Assembly: GCA_023404345.1 (NCBI GenBank)
Contig: JAEYCB010000039.1
Coordinates: 18,494-82,493 of the forward strand
Length of the DNA stretch: 64,000 nucleotides
Direction of reading: 5' to 3'
Source of the DNA: Bacillota bacterium
GTDB lineage: Bacteria > Bacillota > Clostridia > Christensenellales > Aristaeellaceae
The translations under genes and the position numbers were made by a program. Below the pieces are notes generated by a model. The model had not been told where the DNA came from and searched no databases. It saw only the letters and a program-made list of their open reading frames with translations. Of this stretch, positions 25,004 through 34,062 are shown piece after piece; position 1 is the stretch's first letter; the number at the start of each line of letters is the position of its first letter.

Positions 25004-25080
25004 TGGCGCGCCTGGCGGGATTCGAACCCACGGCCTGCCGCTTAGGAGGCGGCCGCTCTATCCTGCTGAGCTACAGGCGC
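25004..25080 (-). tRNA. tRNA-Arg, anticodon CCT
   Basis: 77-nt cloverleaf with a 7-bp acceptor stem (GCGCCTG / CAGGCGC), D arm GTAGCTCAGC, anticodon loop CTCCTAA (anticodon CCT, reads AGG), T arm with GTTCGAATC, and an encoded CCA end (25004-25006). A promoter precedes it and a terminator follows, so it is a single-gene unit. Confidence 0.96.
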
Positions 25081-25092
25081 ACATCTTAATGG

Positions 25093-25122
25093 ATTATACC
25101 AAAACAGATGGTCGTTTGTAAA
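25093..25122 (-). promoter_or_regulatory. promoter of the tRNA-Arg gene
   Basis: -10 TATAAT (25093-25098) and -35 TTTACA (25117-25122) with an 18-bp spacer, on the minus strand; the -10 is 13 bp before the mature 5' end. Confidence 0.72.
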
Positions 25123-25225
25123 GGTCTCCAATGGTGTTTTCATGCTCCATGAGCCGATCGCTGAAGTAATAATTGGCCCTCTTGCGGCATCCTCGATGGA
25201 CAAATTCTTTTTCCCCTTTCCCCTC

Positions 25226-25254
25226 TTGGCAAGACGTTCCACTTGCGGTATACT
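25226..25254 (+). promoter_or_regulatory. promoter of the peptidoglycan-binding gene
   Basis: -35 TTGGCA (25226-25231), 17-bp spacer, -10 TATACT (25249-25254); start codon 25 bp further on. Confidence 0.8.
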
Positions 25255-25278
25255 AAAACAAAGGAAAGGGGGATTTTT

Positions 25279-25842
25279 ATGCGTATGTCCTTTTTGCGTC
25301 TTGGTGCATTCCTGATGGCGCTTATCCTATGTTTGTCAGTGATAGCGACCGCTCTGGCCTATAACACCATTCCCTATGGCGAGGAAAGCGAAGACGTCCG
25401 TGAAATGCAGTCCAAGCTTAGAAGCAAGGGGTATTACAAAGGAAAAGTGGACGGCAAGTTCGGCCCTGAAACACGGCGGGCCGTGCGTAAATTCCAGGAA
25501 GCCGTCGGCATCACGGTGGACGGTAAACCCGGAAACCGTACTCTCACCGCGCTCTATGAAGGCACCAGCGCCATCAATGGCACCCGTGACCGTGAACGCA
25601 TCGATACTTCAAAGCCCAAAAATCCCAATACTTTGTACTATGGTTGCGAAGGTAGCAAGGTCAAGTCCCTGCAACAAATGCTCAAGAAGGTTGGCTGTTA
25701 TAAGGGCGCTATTGACGGCGTGTATGGCGATCTAACTTATGAAGCCGTTAAGAAGTACCAGTACCAGAAAGGATTACATGCCGACGGTATGGCTGGCAGT
25801 AAAACCATGTCCAGTCTGCGCAAAAACACGCAGAAAAAGTAA
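25279..25842 (+). CDS. secreted protein with two PG_binding_1 domains
   Basis: 187 residues. Signal peptide (about 1-27, ending near ALA-YN), then two peptidoglycan-binding modules: residues about 37-90 (VREMQSKLRSKGYYKGKVDG ... ETRRAVRKFQ) and about 125-180 (LQQMLKKVGCYKGAIDG ... AVKKYQYQKGL). No catalytic domain is present, so it may act as a wall-bound adaptor or a regulator of hydrolases. The start at 25279 has AAAGGGGGA upstream; the longer upstream frame starts in the promoter and is rejected. Confidence 0.9.
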   Translation: MRMSFLRLGAFLMALILCLSVIATALAYNTIPYGEESEDVREMQSKLRSKGYYKGKVDGKFGPETRRAVRKFQEAVGITVDGKPGNRTLTALYEGTSAINGTRDRERIDTSKPKNPNTLYYGCEGSKVKSLQQMLKKVGCYKGAIDGVYGDLTYEAVKKYQYQKGLHADGMAGSKTMSSLRKNTQKK

Positions 25843-25851
25843 TTTTTCATG

Positions 25852-25891
25852 CGCCTCTCCTTCCAAAAAGAAGGAGAGGCGTCTTTTCTTT
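25852..25891 (+). terminator. intrinsic terminator after the peptidoglycan-binding gene
   Basis: 12-bp perfect stem CGCCTCTCCTTC / GAAGGAGAGGCG (25852-25863, 25870-25881), then TCTTTTCTTT. Confidence 0.93.
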
Positions 25892-25910
25892 ATATATTAA
25901 GGAAGCTCTC

Positions 25911-25939
25911 TTTTCATATGGCGAAAAAAATGGTATAAT
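25911..25939 (+). promoter_or_regulatory. gyrB promoter
   Basis: -10 TATAAT (25934-25939) with a weaker -35 TTTTCA (25911-25916) at 17 bp. Gyrase promoters are often sensitive to supercoiling; that is not visible here. Confidence 0.68.
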
Positions 25940-25947
25940 AATACCGT

Positions 25948-26006
25948 GGAAACCGCCTCATGCTCTGTGCGGGCGCGAGGCGGTTTTCCCTGTCCGCCAT
26001 GGCGGA
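25948..26006 (+). promoter_or_regulatory. gyrB leader hairpin and palindrome
   Basis: The untranslated leader contains a 12-bp inverted repeat (25948-25959 with 25977-25989, one bulge) whose 3' arm runs into TTTTCCC, resembling an attenuator, followed by a 14-bp perfect palindrome TCCGCCATGGCGGA (25993-26006). Both lie between the promoter and the GTG start. Regulatory role is inferred. Confidence 0.5.
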
Positions 26007-26045
26007 AGCATCCGGCGCGGCATGCGCCAAAGGGAGTGGAATTTG

Positions 26046-28076
26046 GTGACCGATCAGACTCCGGAAATCAACTACAATCAGCCGGGCGATATCGATCTGC
26101 CCAACGATCAGACCGAGCCGCACGCCTCCGCAACCAGTGCGACCGCCGTGGATAAAAACGCGTATGATGAAACCCAGATCCAGGTGCTCGAAGGGCTTGA
26201 GGCAGTGCGTAAACGTCCCGGTATGTACATCGGGTCTACCGATTTTCGCGGCCTGCATCACTGCGTGTACGAAATCGTGGACAACGCCATCGATGAGGCG
26301 TTGGCTGGCTACTGCACTGATATCAACGTCTTTTTGCACAAGGATGGCAGCTGCGAAGTCCGCGATAACGGCCGCGGCTTCCCTGTGGGTATCCATCCTA
26401 AGCTGGGCCGTCCCGCGGTGGAGGTATGCCTGACGGTGCTGCACGCGGGTGGTAAGTTCGGCGGTGAGGGATACAAGGTATCTGGCGGCCTGCATGGTGT
26501 GGGCGCCAGCGTGGTCAATGCGCTCAGCCGTCACATGAAGGTAACCGTATATCAGGATGGCAACGTCTATCAGCAGGAATACGCGCGTGGCAAGGTGCTC
26601 TATGATCTCAAGGTGATTGGTTCCACCGACCGCACCGGTACCACCGTGCAGTTCTGGCCCGACGCCCGCAGCGAGGATAACCCCGACGGCGTGTTTGAGA
26701 CGGGCGATTTCCAGTTCAACATTTTGAAAACGCGACTGCGTGAGATGGCCTTCCTAAACAAAGGCGTGCGCATCACCCTGACCGACGAGCGTCCGGACCC
26801 CGCCATCGAGCGCGTATACCACTATGAGGGTGGCATCATCGAATTTGTGCGCTACCTCAACAAGAACAAGGAGGTCCTCTTCCCCGACCCCATCTATATG
26901 GAGGGCGTCATCAAGGGGACCACGGTGGAGGTCGCGCTCCAGTACAACGACACCTATCAGGAGAACATCTACACCTTCGCCAACAACATCCATACCCCGG
27001 AGGGCGGCACGCACCTGACCGGCTTCTCCTCCGCGCTCACCCGCAGCATCAACGAGTACGGCCGCCAGTTCGGCTTCCTCAAGGCTTCCGATACCAACCT
27101 CAAGAGCGAGGACGTGCGCGAGAGCCTGGCCGCCGTCATCAGCGTCAAGCTGGTGGAACCGCAGTTTGAGGGCCAGACCAAGTCCAAGCTGGGCAACAGC
27201 GAGGTGCGCGGCATCGTGGACGGGCTGGTGTACGACCGGTTATCCACGTTCCTTGGTGAAAACCCGGCCACCGCGCGCATCATTCTGGAGCGCTGCGTGG
27301 GTGCGGCGCGTGCCCGCGAGGCGGCGCGCAAGGCGCGGGAACTTACCCGCCGCAAGACCGTGCTGGAAAGCGCGAGCCTGCCTGGCAAACTGGCTGACTG
27401 CACGGAACGCGACCCGGAGAAGTGCGAGATTTTCCTCGTGGAGGGCGACAGCGCAGGCGGCAGCGCCAAGACGGGCCGCGACCGCTTCTTCCAGGCCATT
27501 TTGCCCCTTCGCGGCAAGATCCTCAACGTGGAGAAGGTGCGTATCGACCGCGCGCTGTCCAACAACGAGATCAAGGCCATGATCACCGCCTTCGGCTGCG
27601 GCTACGGAGATGAGTTCAACATCGAAAAGCTGCGCTACCACCGCATCGTATGCATGACGGACGCGGACGTGGACGGCGCGCACATTCGCATTCTGATGCT
27701 GACCTTCTTCTACCGCTACATGCGGCCCCTCATCGAAAAAGGCTATGTCTACATCGCTATGCCGCCGCTTTATAAGGTGACCAAGGCCAAGAAGGAATAC
27801 TACGTCTACGACGACAACGAGCTGGAAAAGCTGCTTCAGGAAATCGGCCGTGACCCCAAGCCGGAGATCCAGCGCTACAAAGGTCTGGGCGAAATGAGCA
27901 GCGAGCAGCTCTGGCAGACCACCATGAACCCCGAAACCCGCACCATGATGCAGGTGTCCGTGGAGGACGCCATGGCTGCCGACGAGATCATGAGCCTCCT
28001 GATGGGCGACAAGGTGGAGCCCCGCAAGGAGTTTATCGAGGAAAACGCCAAGCTGGTCACCGACCTGGATATCTGA
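26046..28076 (+). CDS. gyrB: DNA gyrase subunit B
   Basis: ATPase subunit of gyrase, 676 residues, working with GyrA to add negative supercoils. The chosen start is GTG at 26046, with AGGGAG 9 nt upstream; it gives about 37 extra acidic, Asn/Asp-rich residues before the conserved DETQIQVLEGLEAVRKRPGMYIG (written in part: EAVRKRPGMYIG). GHKL motifs: EIVDNAIDEA, GGKFGG and GGLHGVGASVVNAL. Toprim: EGDSAGGSAKTGRDR and DADVDGAHI. The C-terminal end RYKGLGEM is typical. gyrA follows 41 bp later. Confidence 0.97.
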   Translation: MTDQTPEINYNQPGDIDLPNDQTEPHASATSATAVDKNAYDETQIQVLEGLEAVRKRPGMYIGSTDFRGLHHCVYEIVDNAIDEALAGYCTDINVFLHKDGSCEVRDNGRGFPVGIHPKLGRPAVEVCLTVLHAGGKFGGEGYKVSGGLHGVGASVVNALSRHMKVTVYQDGNVYQQEYARGKVLYDLKVIGSTDRTGTTVQFWPDARSEDNPDGVFETGDFQFNILKTRLREMAFLNKGVRITLTDERPDPAIERVYHYEGGIIEFVRYLNKNKEVLFPDPIYMEGVIKGTTVEVALQYNDTYQENIYTFANNIHTPEGGTHLTGFSSALTRSINEYGRQFGFLKASDTNLKSEDVRESLAAVISVKLVEPQFEGQTKSKLGNSEVRGIVDGLVYDRLSTFLGENPATARIILERCVGAARAREAARKARELTRRKTVLESASLPGKLADCTERDPEKCEIFLVEGDSAGGSAKTGRDRFFQAILPLRGKILNVEKVRIDRALSNNEIKAMITAFGCGYGDEFNIEKLRYHRIVCMTDADVDGAHIRILMLTFFYRYMRPLIEKGYVYIAMPPLYKVTKAKKEYYVYDDNELEKLLQEIGRDPKPEIQRYKGLGEMSSEQLWQTTMNPETRTMMQVSVEDAMAADEIMSLLMGDKVEPRKEFIEENAKLVTDLDI

Positions 28077-28117
28077 CGCTTCCTCTTGCCCCATCACAGT
28101 AAGGAGGGACCACCCCC

Positions 28118-30649
28118 ATGGCTTCCACCATCAACGACAAGCTCATTCCCATCGATCTTGAGCACGAAATGAAAAAATCGTTCATCAGCTACGCGATGGC
28201 GGTTATCATCAACCGTGCCCTGCCGGATGTGCGCGACGGCCTCAAGCCCGTGCACCGGCGCATCCTGTACGCCATGAACGAGCTGGGCATGACGCCCGAC
28301 AAGCCCTTCCGCAAGAGCGCCCGCATCGTGGGCGACGTGCTGGGCAAATACCATCCCCACGGCGATAGCTCCGTCTACGACGCCATGGTGCGTCTGGCAC
28401 AGGATTTTAACATCCGCTATCCCCTCGTGGAGGGGCAGGGCAACTTCGGCTCCGTCGACGGCGACGGAGCGGCCGCCATGCGTTATACCGAAGCGCGCAT
28501 GAGCAAGCTCACGCTGCACCTGATCGGCGAGATCGATAAGGACACCGTGGACTTCTACCCCAACTTCGATGAAACCCTGCTCCAGCCCACCGTCATGCCC
28601 AGCCGTTACCCCAACCTGCTGGTCAATGGCTCCAATGGTATCGCCGTGGGCATGGCCACCAACATCCCTCCGCACAACCTGCGCGAGGTGGTGGATGGCT
28701 GCATCCACATGATCGACCATCCCGACTGCACCACCGAGGACCTGATGCAGTTCATCAAGGGGCCGGACTTCCCTACCGGCGGCATCATTCTGGGCCAGAG
28801 CGGCATCCGCGCGGCCTATCACACAGGCCGGGGCCGCATTCTTGTGCGCGCCAAAACCGAAATTGAAACCATGAGTCAGAATCGTAGCCGCATCGTGGTT
28901 ACGGAAATCCCCTACATGGTCAACAAGGCCAAGCTGGTGGAGAAGATTGCGGAGCTGGTGCATGAAAAGCGCCTAGACGGCATCTCCGACATCCGCGACG
29001 AGAGCGACCGCAACGGCATGCGCATCGTCATCGAGCTCAAGCGCGACGTGCATCCCACCGTGGTGCTCAACTACCTCTACAAGCATACCTCCATGCAGGA
29101 GACCTTCGGTGCCAACATGCTCGCCCTGGTAAATGGCGAGCCTAAGGTGCTCTCCCTGCGTGAGATGCTCTACCACTACATCGCTCACCAGAAGGATGTC
29201 GTCACCCGCCGCACGAAATACGATCTGGACAAGGCCGAGGCGCGTGCGCACATTTTGGAGGGCCTGCTCAAGGCGCTGGACCATATTGACGAGATCGTGT
29301 CCATCATCCGTGGAAGCAGCGATACCACTACCGCGCGCACCGCTTTGATGGAGCGCTTCGCCTTTTCGGATAAGCAGGCACAAGCTATCCTTGACATGCG
29401 CCTGGCCCGCCTGACCGGCTTGGAACGCGACAAGCTGCAAGCCGAATATGATGAACTGGAAAAGAGTATCGCCTACTACAAGAGCCTGCTGGCTGATGAA
29501 AACCTGCTCATGGGCGTCATCAAGCAGGAGATGGGCGAGATCCGCGACAAGTTCGCCGACGAGCGCCGCACGGAGCTGACCGTGATGGAGGGCGAAATCG
29601 ACATCGAGGACCTCATCCAGTCCGACGACATGGTCGTGACCATGACGCATTTCGGCTACGTCAAGCGCCTGCCCAAGAGCACCTACCGCGCGCAGCACCG
29701 CGGCGGCAAGGGTGTCAGCGGCATGGCCACTCGCGAGGAGGACTTCGCCGAGCGTCTCATCATCGTAAACACTCATGAGGAAATCATGTTCTTCACCAAC
29801 CGTGGGCGCGTGTACAACCTCAAGTGCTACCAGATCCCCGAAGCGGGACGCACCGCGCGCGGCATGGCCATCGTCAATCTCCTGCAGATCGCAGGCGACG
29901 AAAAGGTGACCGCCATGATTCCCGTCCCCCGCAGACTGGAGGAACACTACCTGGTCATGATGACCAAGAACGGCATGATCAAGCGCACGCCTTACAGCGA
30001 GTTTGCCAATCTGCGCAAGGCGGGCCTGATCGCCATCACGCTGCGCGAGGATGATGAGCTGTGCGCCGTGGAGCTGACCGACGGTGATATGAGCCTGATC
30101 ATCGGCAGCCGTCAGGGCCGCGCGCTGCGCATCCATGAGAGCAGCATCCGCGTCATCGGCCGCACCGGCATGGGCGTGCATGCTATGAAGCTGCAGCCTG
30201 GCGACGAGCTCATCGACATGAGCCGTTTGGAAGAAGGCCAGCAGATTCTGGCCATTACCACCGGCGGATATGGCAAGCGCACCGATCCCGACCAGTACCG
30301 CGAGCAGGGCCGCAACGGCATGGGTATCCGCGCCATGGCGCTCACCGACAAGACCGGGGAACTGGCTGCTCAGCTGGCTGTCAATGCGAACGAGGATATC
30401 ATGCTCATCACCGACGACGGCACCATCATCCGCATGGCTGTCAGCGACATCCGCGAGAGCGGCAGAAACACGCAGGGTGTGCGCCTCATGCGCCTGAGCG
30501 AGGGTGCGAAGATCGTGGGCGTGGCCCGCGCCGAACAGGAGGAGCCCGAAGAAGCCGACGAGGCCGCCTTTGAAGAGGCCGTAGCCAAAATGACGGACGA
30601 GACCGAAACCGTGGTAGACGGCTCAGACGGCGGCGACGAGGAAATCTAA
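28118..30649 (+). CDS. gyrA: DNA gyrase subunit A
   Basis: 843 residues, breakage-reunion and DNA-wrapping subunit. Catalytic tyrosine Tyr123 in AMRYTEARMSKL. The quinolone-determining region reads GKYHPHGDSSVYDAMVRLAQ: Ser and Asp at the two main resistance positions are the sensitive residues. The C-terminal beta-pinwheel repeats are visible (for instance YVKRLPKSTY, GRALRIHESSIRVIGR) with the gyrase-box-like QHRGGKGVSG. It ends in a strongly acidic tail (EEPEEADEAAFEEA). Terminator follows. Confidence 0.97.
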   Translation: MASTINDKLIPIDLEHEMKKSFISYAMAVIINRALPDVRDGLKPVHRRILYAMNELGMTPDKPFRKSARIVGDVLGKYHPHGDSSVYDAMVRLAQDFNIRYPLVEGQGNFGSVDGDGAAAMRYTEARMSKLTLHLIGEIDKDTVDFYPNFDETLLQPTVMPSRYPNLLVNGSNGIAVGMATNIPPHNLREVVDGCIHMIDHPDCTTEDLMQFIKGPDFPTGGIILGQSGIRAAYHTGRGRILVRAKTEIETMSQNRSRIVVTEIPYMVNKAKLVEKIAELVHEKRLDGISDIRDESDRNGMRIVIELKRDVHPTVVLNYLYKHTSMQETFGANMLALVNGEPKVLSLREMLYHYIAHQKDVVTRRTKYDLDKAEARAHILEGLLKALDHIDEIVSIIRGSSDTTTARTALMERFAFSDKQAQAILDMRLARLTGLERDKLQAEYDELEKSIAYYKSLLADENLLMGVIKQEMGEIRDKFADERRTELTVMEGEIDIEDLIQSDDMVVTMTHFGYVKRLPKSTYRAQHRGGKGVSGMATREEDFAERLIIVNTHEEIMFFTNRGRVYNLKCYQIPEAGRTARGMAIVNLLQIAGDEKVTAMIPVPRRLEEHYLVMMTKNGMIKRTPYSEFANLRKAGLIAITLREDDELCAVELTDGDMSLIIGSRQGRALRIHESSIRVIGRTGMGVHAMKLQPGDELIDMSRLEEGQQILAITTGGYGKRTDPDQYREQGRNGMGIRAMALTDKTGELAAQLAVNANEDIMLITDDGTIIRMAVSDIRESGRNTQGVRLMRLSEGAKIVGVARAEQEEPEEADEAAFEEAVAKMTDETETVVDGSDGGDEEI

Positions 30650-30682
30650 TGGAAGAAAGCGCCTGTCAGGCGCATGAAAGGA

Positions 30683-30717
30683 ACCCGTCCGCGCTAAGGC
30701 GCGGACGGGTCTTTCGT
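30683..30717 (+). terminator. intrinsic terminator of gyrBA
   Basis: 11-bp stem ACCCGTCCGCG / CGCGGACGGGT (30683-30693, 30700-30710), then CTTTCG. A second small hairpin GCGCCTG-T-CAGGCGC (30659-30673) precedes it. Confidence 0.85.
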
Positions 30718-30724
30718 TCGCATC

Positions 30725-30753
30725 TTCCCAAGCCACATCTTCTGCGGTATAAT
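30725..30753 (+). promoter_or_regulatory. promoter of the GT39-like gene pair
   Basis: -10 TATAAT (30748-30753) and weak -35 TTCCCA (30725-30730) with 17 bp between. Confidence 0.6.
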
Positions 30754-30798
30754 CATGGGAGGGAAGGTGGGCTTTCCCGCTGCAAATGAGGTGTTGTG

Positions 30799-32430
30799 AT
30801 GAACAAGGCTTTGCCCCGGTGGACGGTATGCGTCTTTTTTTCCGTCTTTCTGGCACTGGGGCTTCTGACTGCCGGTGATTACGGCCCCGCCTGGGACGAA
30901 CAGACGGAAATGGACATACTGCGCATGAACCTGTGGGAATATGCCCGCGTCCTTGGACTCGATGAAAGCCGTTTTGAAACGCTGGCCGCCCAGCAGGGAC
31001 CGCTCGCCATTGAAACGCTCCGGCCCATATCGCAGAGCATCGAGCAGGATCACGGCACTGCCGCTTTTTATCCTTTTGCCTGGGTGGTGCTGGACCTCTC
31101 CCTCACCGGCGCTCAGCGCAGTGTGCTGTGGCACATGGCCTGTTGGACCGTATTTACTTTAGGTGGCTTTGCCCTCTACGCTGTACTGCGGCAAATGGGT
31201 CTTTCGCAAGGCTGGGCTCTGCTGGGACCAGTTTGCCTGCTTCTCTCTCCGCAGTTTTTCGCCCACGGGCATTTTAATAACAAGGATATTGCGCTGTTTT
31301 CGCTGGTGCTATGCGCTTTATGGCAGGCGCTGGCACTGGCTCACAGGCCAGGCTTTGCACGCGGCGTATGCTTTGCACTGTGCGGTGCGCTGGCGGCCAA
31401 TACGAAGGTAGCAGGACTGGCACTGTGGGGGCTGTGCGCGCTGTACGTGCTTGTCCGTCTGCTGATGGAACGTCGCATGACCCCGCGCATATGGGCTGTG
31501 GCCGGGGTGACAGCCCTTTCTTTTGCAGGCTCGTACGCGCTGCTCACCCCCGCGCTTTGGGCCGACCCGGCGGCTTTTTTCGGGTATCTTGTCTCCAACG
31601 CTATGGCCTTCCAGCGCTGGAATGGCTATGTGCTGTTTCGGGGCAGTGTCTTTGATACCACATCGCAGCCTTTGCCCTGGTACTACCTGCTGTATATGAT
31701 CCTGGCGACCACGCCGCTGTGGGTGCTGCTGCTATGCGCGGCAGGCACGGCGGCGGCGCTGTGGACCGGTGCGCACCGCCTGCGCACGCGCGACGCGTCT
31801 GGCCTGGTCCCGCTGCTGGCGGTGCTCCTGTGGCTCCTTCCCCTGGCCTTTGCCGTATTAACCCGAACGCGCGTATACAATGGATGGCGGCATTTCTACT
31901 TCCTTTACGGGCCGATGCTGGCGCTGGCCGTGCTGGGCGCGCGGGGGCTGTGGGCGCATATGCGCGGTGCAAAGCGACGGGTCTTTGCCGCATTGCTGGG
32001 GTTATGCATGGCCTTCACCGGCGTAGGAATCGCCACGCAGCATCCCTACCAGTATGCCTATTACCAGCCGCTGGTACAGCTGCGTGGCACGGACTACAAC
32101 GAGCTGGACTACTGGAATGTAAGCGCGCGGGACGCGCTCGTCCGTCTGGCCGAAGCGTATGAGGGCGAGTTGTCCGTAGAACCTGCCGACCTGTGGAGCG
32201 ATTATGCCCTGCAGCGCGCTTTGACTGTCCTGCCGGATGCTTTAGCCAATCGCTTCATCTGCCTGCCAGAAGGCAGTGGAGCGCGCTTTGTGCTTTCCAA
32301 CCGCACCTATGCCTGTTTCAGCGGCTTTTCTCCTGAGGCGGACATGGCTGAATGCGTCACGCTTTCCGCCTACGGCCAGCCCATCATGACCATCTACGAA
32401 CGCACCGCAAAGGAGGCTATCCAGCCATGA
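30799..32430 (+). CDS. GT39/PMT-like integral membrane glycosyltransferase (paralogue 1)
   Basis: 543 residues, about ten membrane helices. The acidic motif after TM1, DYGPAWDEQTEMDI (about 25-38), sits where GT-C enzymes of the PMT/ArnT group have their catalytic Asp-Glu. A second luminal motif HGHFNNKDIALF and C-terminal HPYQYAYYQP followed by NELDYWNVSARDAL match a group of bacterial GT39-family proteins. It would move a sugar from a polyprenyl-phosphate donor to an extracytoplasmic acceptor; donor and acceptor are unknown. The start ATG at 30799 follows a weak AGGTG. It overlaps its paralogue by ATGA. Confidence 0.75.
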   Translation: MNKALPRWTVCVFFSVFLALGLLTAGDYGPAWDEQTEMDILRMNLWEYARVLGLDESRFETLAAQQGPLAIETLRPISQSIEQDHGTAAFYPFAWVVLDLSLTGAQRSVLWHMACWTVFTLGGFALYAVLRQMGLSQGWALLGPVCLLLSPQFFAHGHFNNKDIALFSLVLCALWQALALAHRPGFARGVCFALCGALAANTKVAGLALWGLCALYVLVRLLMERRMTPRIWAVAGVTALSFAGSYALLTPALWADPAAFFGYLVSNAMAFQRWNGYVLFRGSVFDTTSQPLPWYYLLYMILATTPLWVLLLCAAGTAAALWTGAHRLRTRDASGLVPLLAVLLWLLPLAFAVLTRTRVYNGWRHFYFLYGPMLALAVLGARGLWAHMRGAKRRVFAALLGLCMAFTGVGIATQHPYQYAYYQPLVQLRGTDYNELDYWNVSARDALVRLAEAYEGELSVEPADLWSDYALQRALTVLPDALANRFICLPEGSGARFVLSNRTYACFSGFSPEADMAECVTLSAYGQPIMTIYERTAKEAIQP

Positions 32431-34049
32431 CCCTTGAGCGTGTCAAATTCGCCTTTGTGGCGCTGTTTTTTGCCGTTCTTGCACTGGTAGGCCTCTCCGC
32501 CGGTGCGGATTATGGACTGCCCTGCGACGAGACCACCGAGCAGGTCATTCTGGAAGAGAACATGCTGGAATACGCCCTGCGCCTCTTCGGGGAGGACAGC
32601 GCACCTGCCCAGTGGTACCTGTCGCGGGGCGTCACGCCGATTTCACAGAGCATCGAACGCGACCACGGCCAGTGCGCCTACTACCTGGCTGCTGCGCTGC
32701 TACCCCTGCGGGATACAGAGCCAGACCGGGCCATGGTTCTGTGGCATGCCTATACCTGGCTATGGTTTATGCTGGGCGTGGCCGCCGTGTATGGCTTCTG
32801 CCGTGAAGCGAAGCTAAGCCGCCCTGTTTCCTGTGGCGGTATGCTGCTGTTGTACCTGTGCCCGCGCTTTTTCGCCGAGGGTCACTACAACAGCAAGGAC
32901 ATGGTGCTGCTGACGCTGTTTTTGTGCACGCTATGGCTGGGGCTTCGTTTCCTCAAGCAGCCAGGCTTCCTGCGTGGCGTGCTGTTTTCCCTGGCGGGCG
33001 CTATGGCTGCCAACACCAAGGTCGTGGGCTTCTTTGTATGGGGGCTGATGGGGCTGTGCGCTGTGGTTCTGGTAACAGCGCAGCGCCGCTGGGGCCGTCG
33101 GATGGCGTGCGTGGCGGCCGCAACCGTGTCATTCTTCGCAGTCTTTTACGCCCTGTTGACCCCCGCGCTGTGGAGCGGCCCGGTGGAGTATCTGCGCTAT
33201 CTGCTCGTCAACGCCTCGGGCTTTACGCGCTGGCCAGGGGTTGTATTGTTTCGCGGCATGCGCTTTGAGCATGCAGTCATTCCCCTGCCGCGCTACTATC
33301 TGATCTGGATGATGCTGGTCACCTTGCCCCTGTATGTGGTGCCGCTGGCAGCGGTGGGGCAACTCAGCGTGGTTCGCCGCGTATGGCAGCAGCGCTCTGC
33401 CGCCCTGCGCGACCCCGTCACTCTGACCCTGACCGCCGCCAGCCTGTGCTGGTTTGTGCCGCTTCTGTTTGCGGTGCTGACCCGCCCGTTGGTGTACAAC
33501 GGGTGGCGGCATTTCTATTTTGTATATGCGGGAGTGGTGCTGCTGGGCGCGCGCGGGCTGTCGGCATGCGTAGGCTTTCTGCGCAGGCGCACGGGCGAAT
33601 ACGGCATGCACCGCGTCTTTGCGGCGGGGCTGTGCCTGTTCTTCGCCTGGACAGCCTCGGATATCGCCAAAAATCATCCCTATCAGTATGCCTACTACAA
33701 CCGGCTGGGCCACGCGAATGCAGAAACGCAGATGGAGCTGGACTACTGGGTGGTCAGCACCCGCAATGCGATGCAACGGTTGCTGGAGGAACCTCGCAAC
33801 GAATCACTTCCCCTTCAGATCAGTGCACGGGACGACATGAGCCAGCTCGGTCTGGACCGCTCCTACGCCACGCTCTCCACTGAGGAACAGGAGCTGCTGG
33901 AGGTGGTGGCTGATCCGGAGGCCCCCTATCTGTTCTCCAACACCACCTATGCCGTCATCTACGAGGTGGACCCTCCCGAGGGCTATCACGTGCTGTTCAC
34001 GCTAAACAGCTACAGCATTCCCATCTGCACCGTCTACGAGCGCAACTGA
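32427..34049 (+). CDS. GT39/PMT-like integral membrane glycosyltransferase (paralogue 2)
   Basis: 540 residues, clearly homologous to the previous gene along its whole length: ADYGLPCDETTEQVI versus DYGPAWDEQTEMDI, ISQSIERDHGQ versus ISQSIEQDHGT, EGHYNSKDMVLL versus HGHFNNKDIALF, NTKVVGFFVWGL versus NTKVAGLALWGL and MELDYWVVSTRNAM versus NELDYWNVSARDAL. The start at 32427 overlaps the previous stop (ATGA) and has AAAGGAGG upstream, so the two are made together. Tandem duplication with divergence is the simplest origin. No terminator is visible in the 13 bp before the convergent gene. Confidence 0.75.
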   Translation: MTLERVKFAFVALFFAVLALVGLSAGADYGLPCDETTEQVILEENMLEYALRLFGEDSAPAQWYLSRGVTPISQSIERDHGQCAYYLAAALLPLRDTEPDRAMVLWHAYTWLWFMLGVAAVYGFCREAKLSRPVSCGGMLLLYLCPRFFAEGHYNSKDMVLLTLFLCTLWLGLRFLKQPGFLRGVLFSLAGAMAANTKVVGFFVWGLMGLCAVVLVTAQRRWGRRMACVAAATVSFFAVFYALLTPALWSGPVEYLRYLLVNASGFTRWPGVVLFRGMRFEHAVIPLPRYYLIWMMLVTLPLYVVPLAAVGQLSVVRRVWQQRSAALRDPVTLTLTAASLCWFVPLLFAVLTRPLVYNGWRHFYFVYAGVVLLGARGLSACVGFLRRRTGEYGMHRVFAAGLCLFFAWTASDIAKNHPYQYAYYNRLGHANAETQMELDYWVVSTRNAMQRLLEEPRNESLPLQISARDDMSQLGLDRSYATLSTEEQELLEVVADPEAPYLFSNTTYAVIYEVDPPEGYHVLFTLNSYSIPICTVYERN

Positions 34050-34062
34050 CGCTTTCTATGTC

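Noticed and set aside
25004..25080. tRNA-Arg as an integration site with an island beside it
   Set aside because: No integrase gene and no repeat of the tRNA 3' end was seen within the window.
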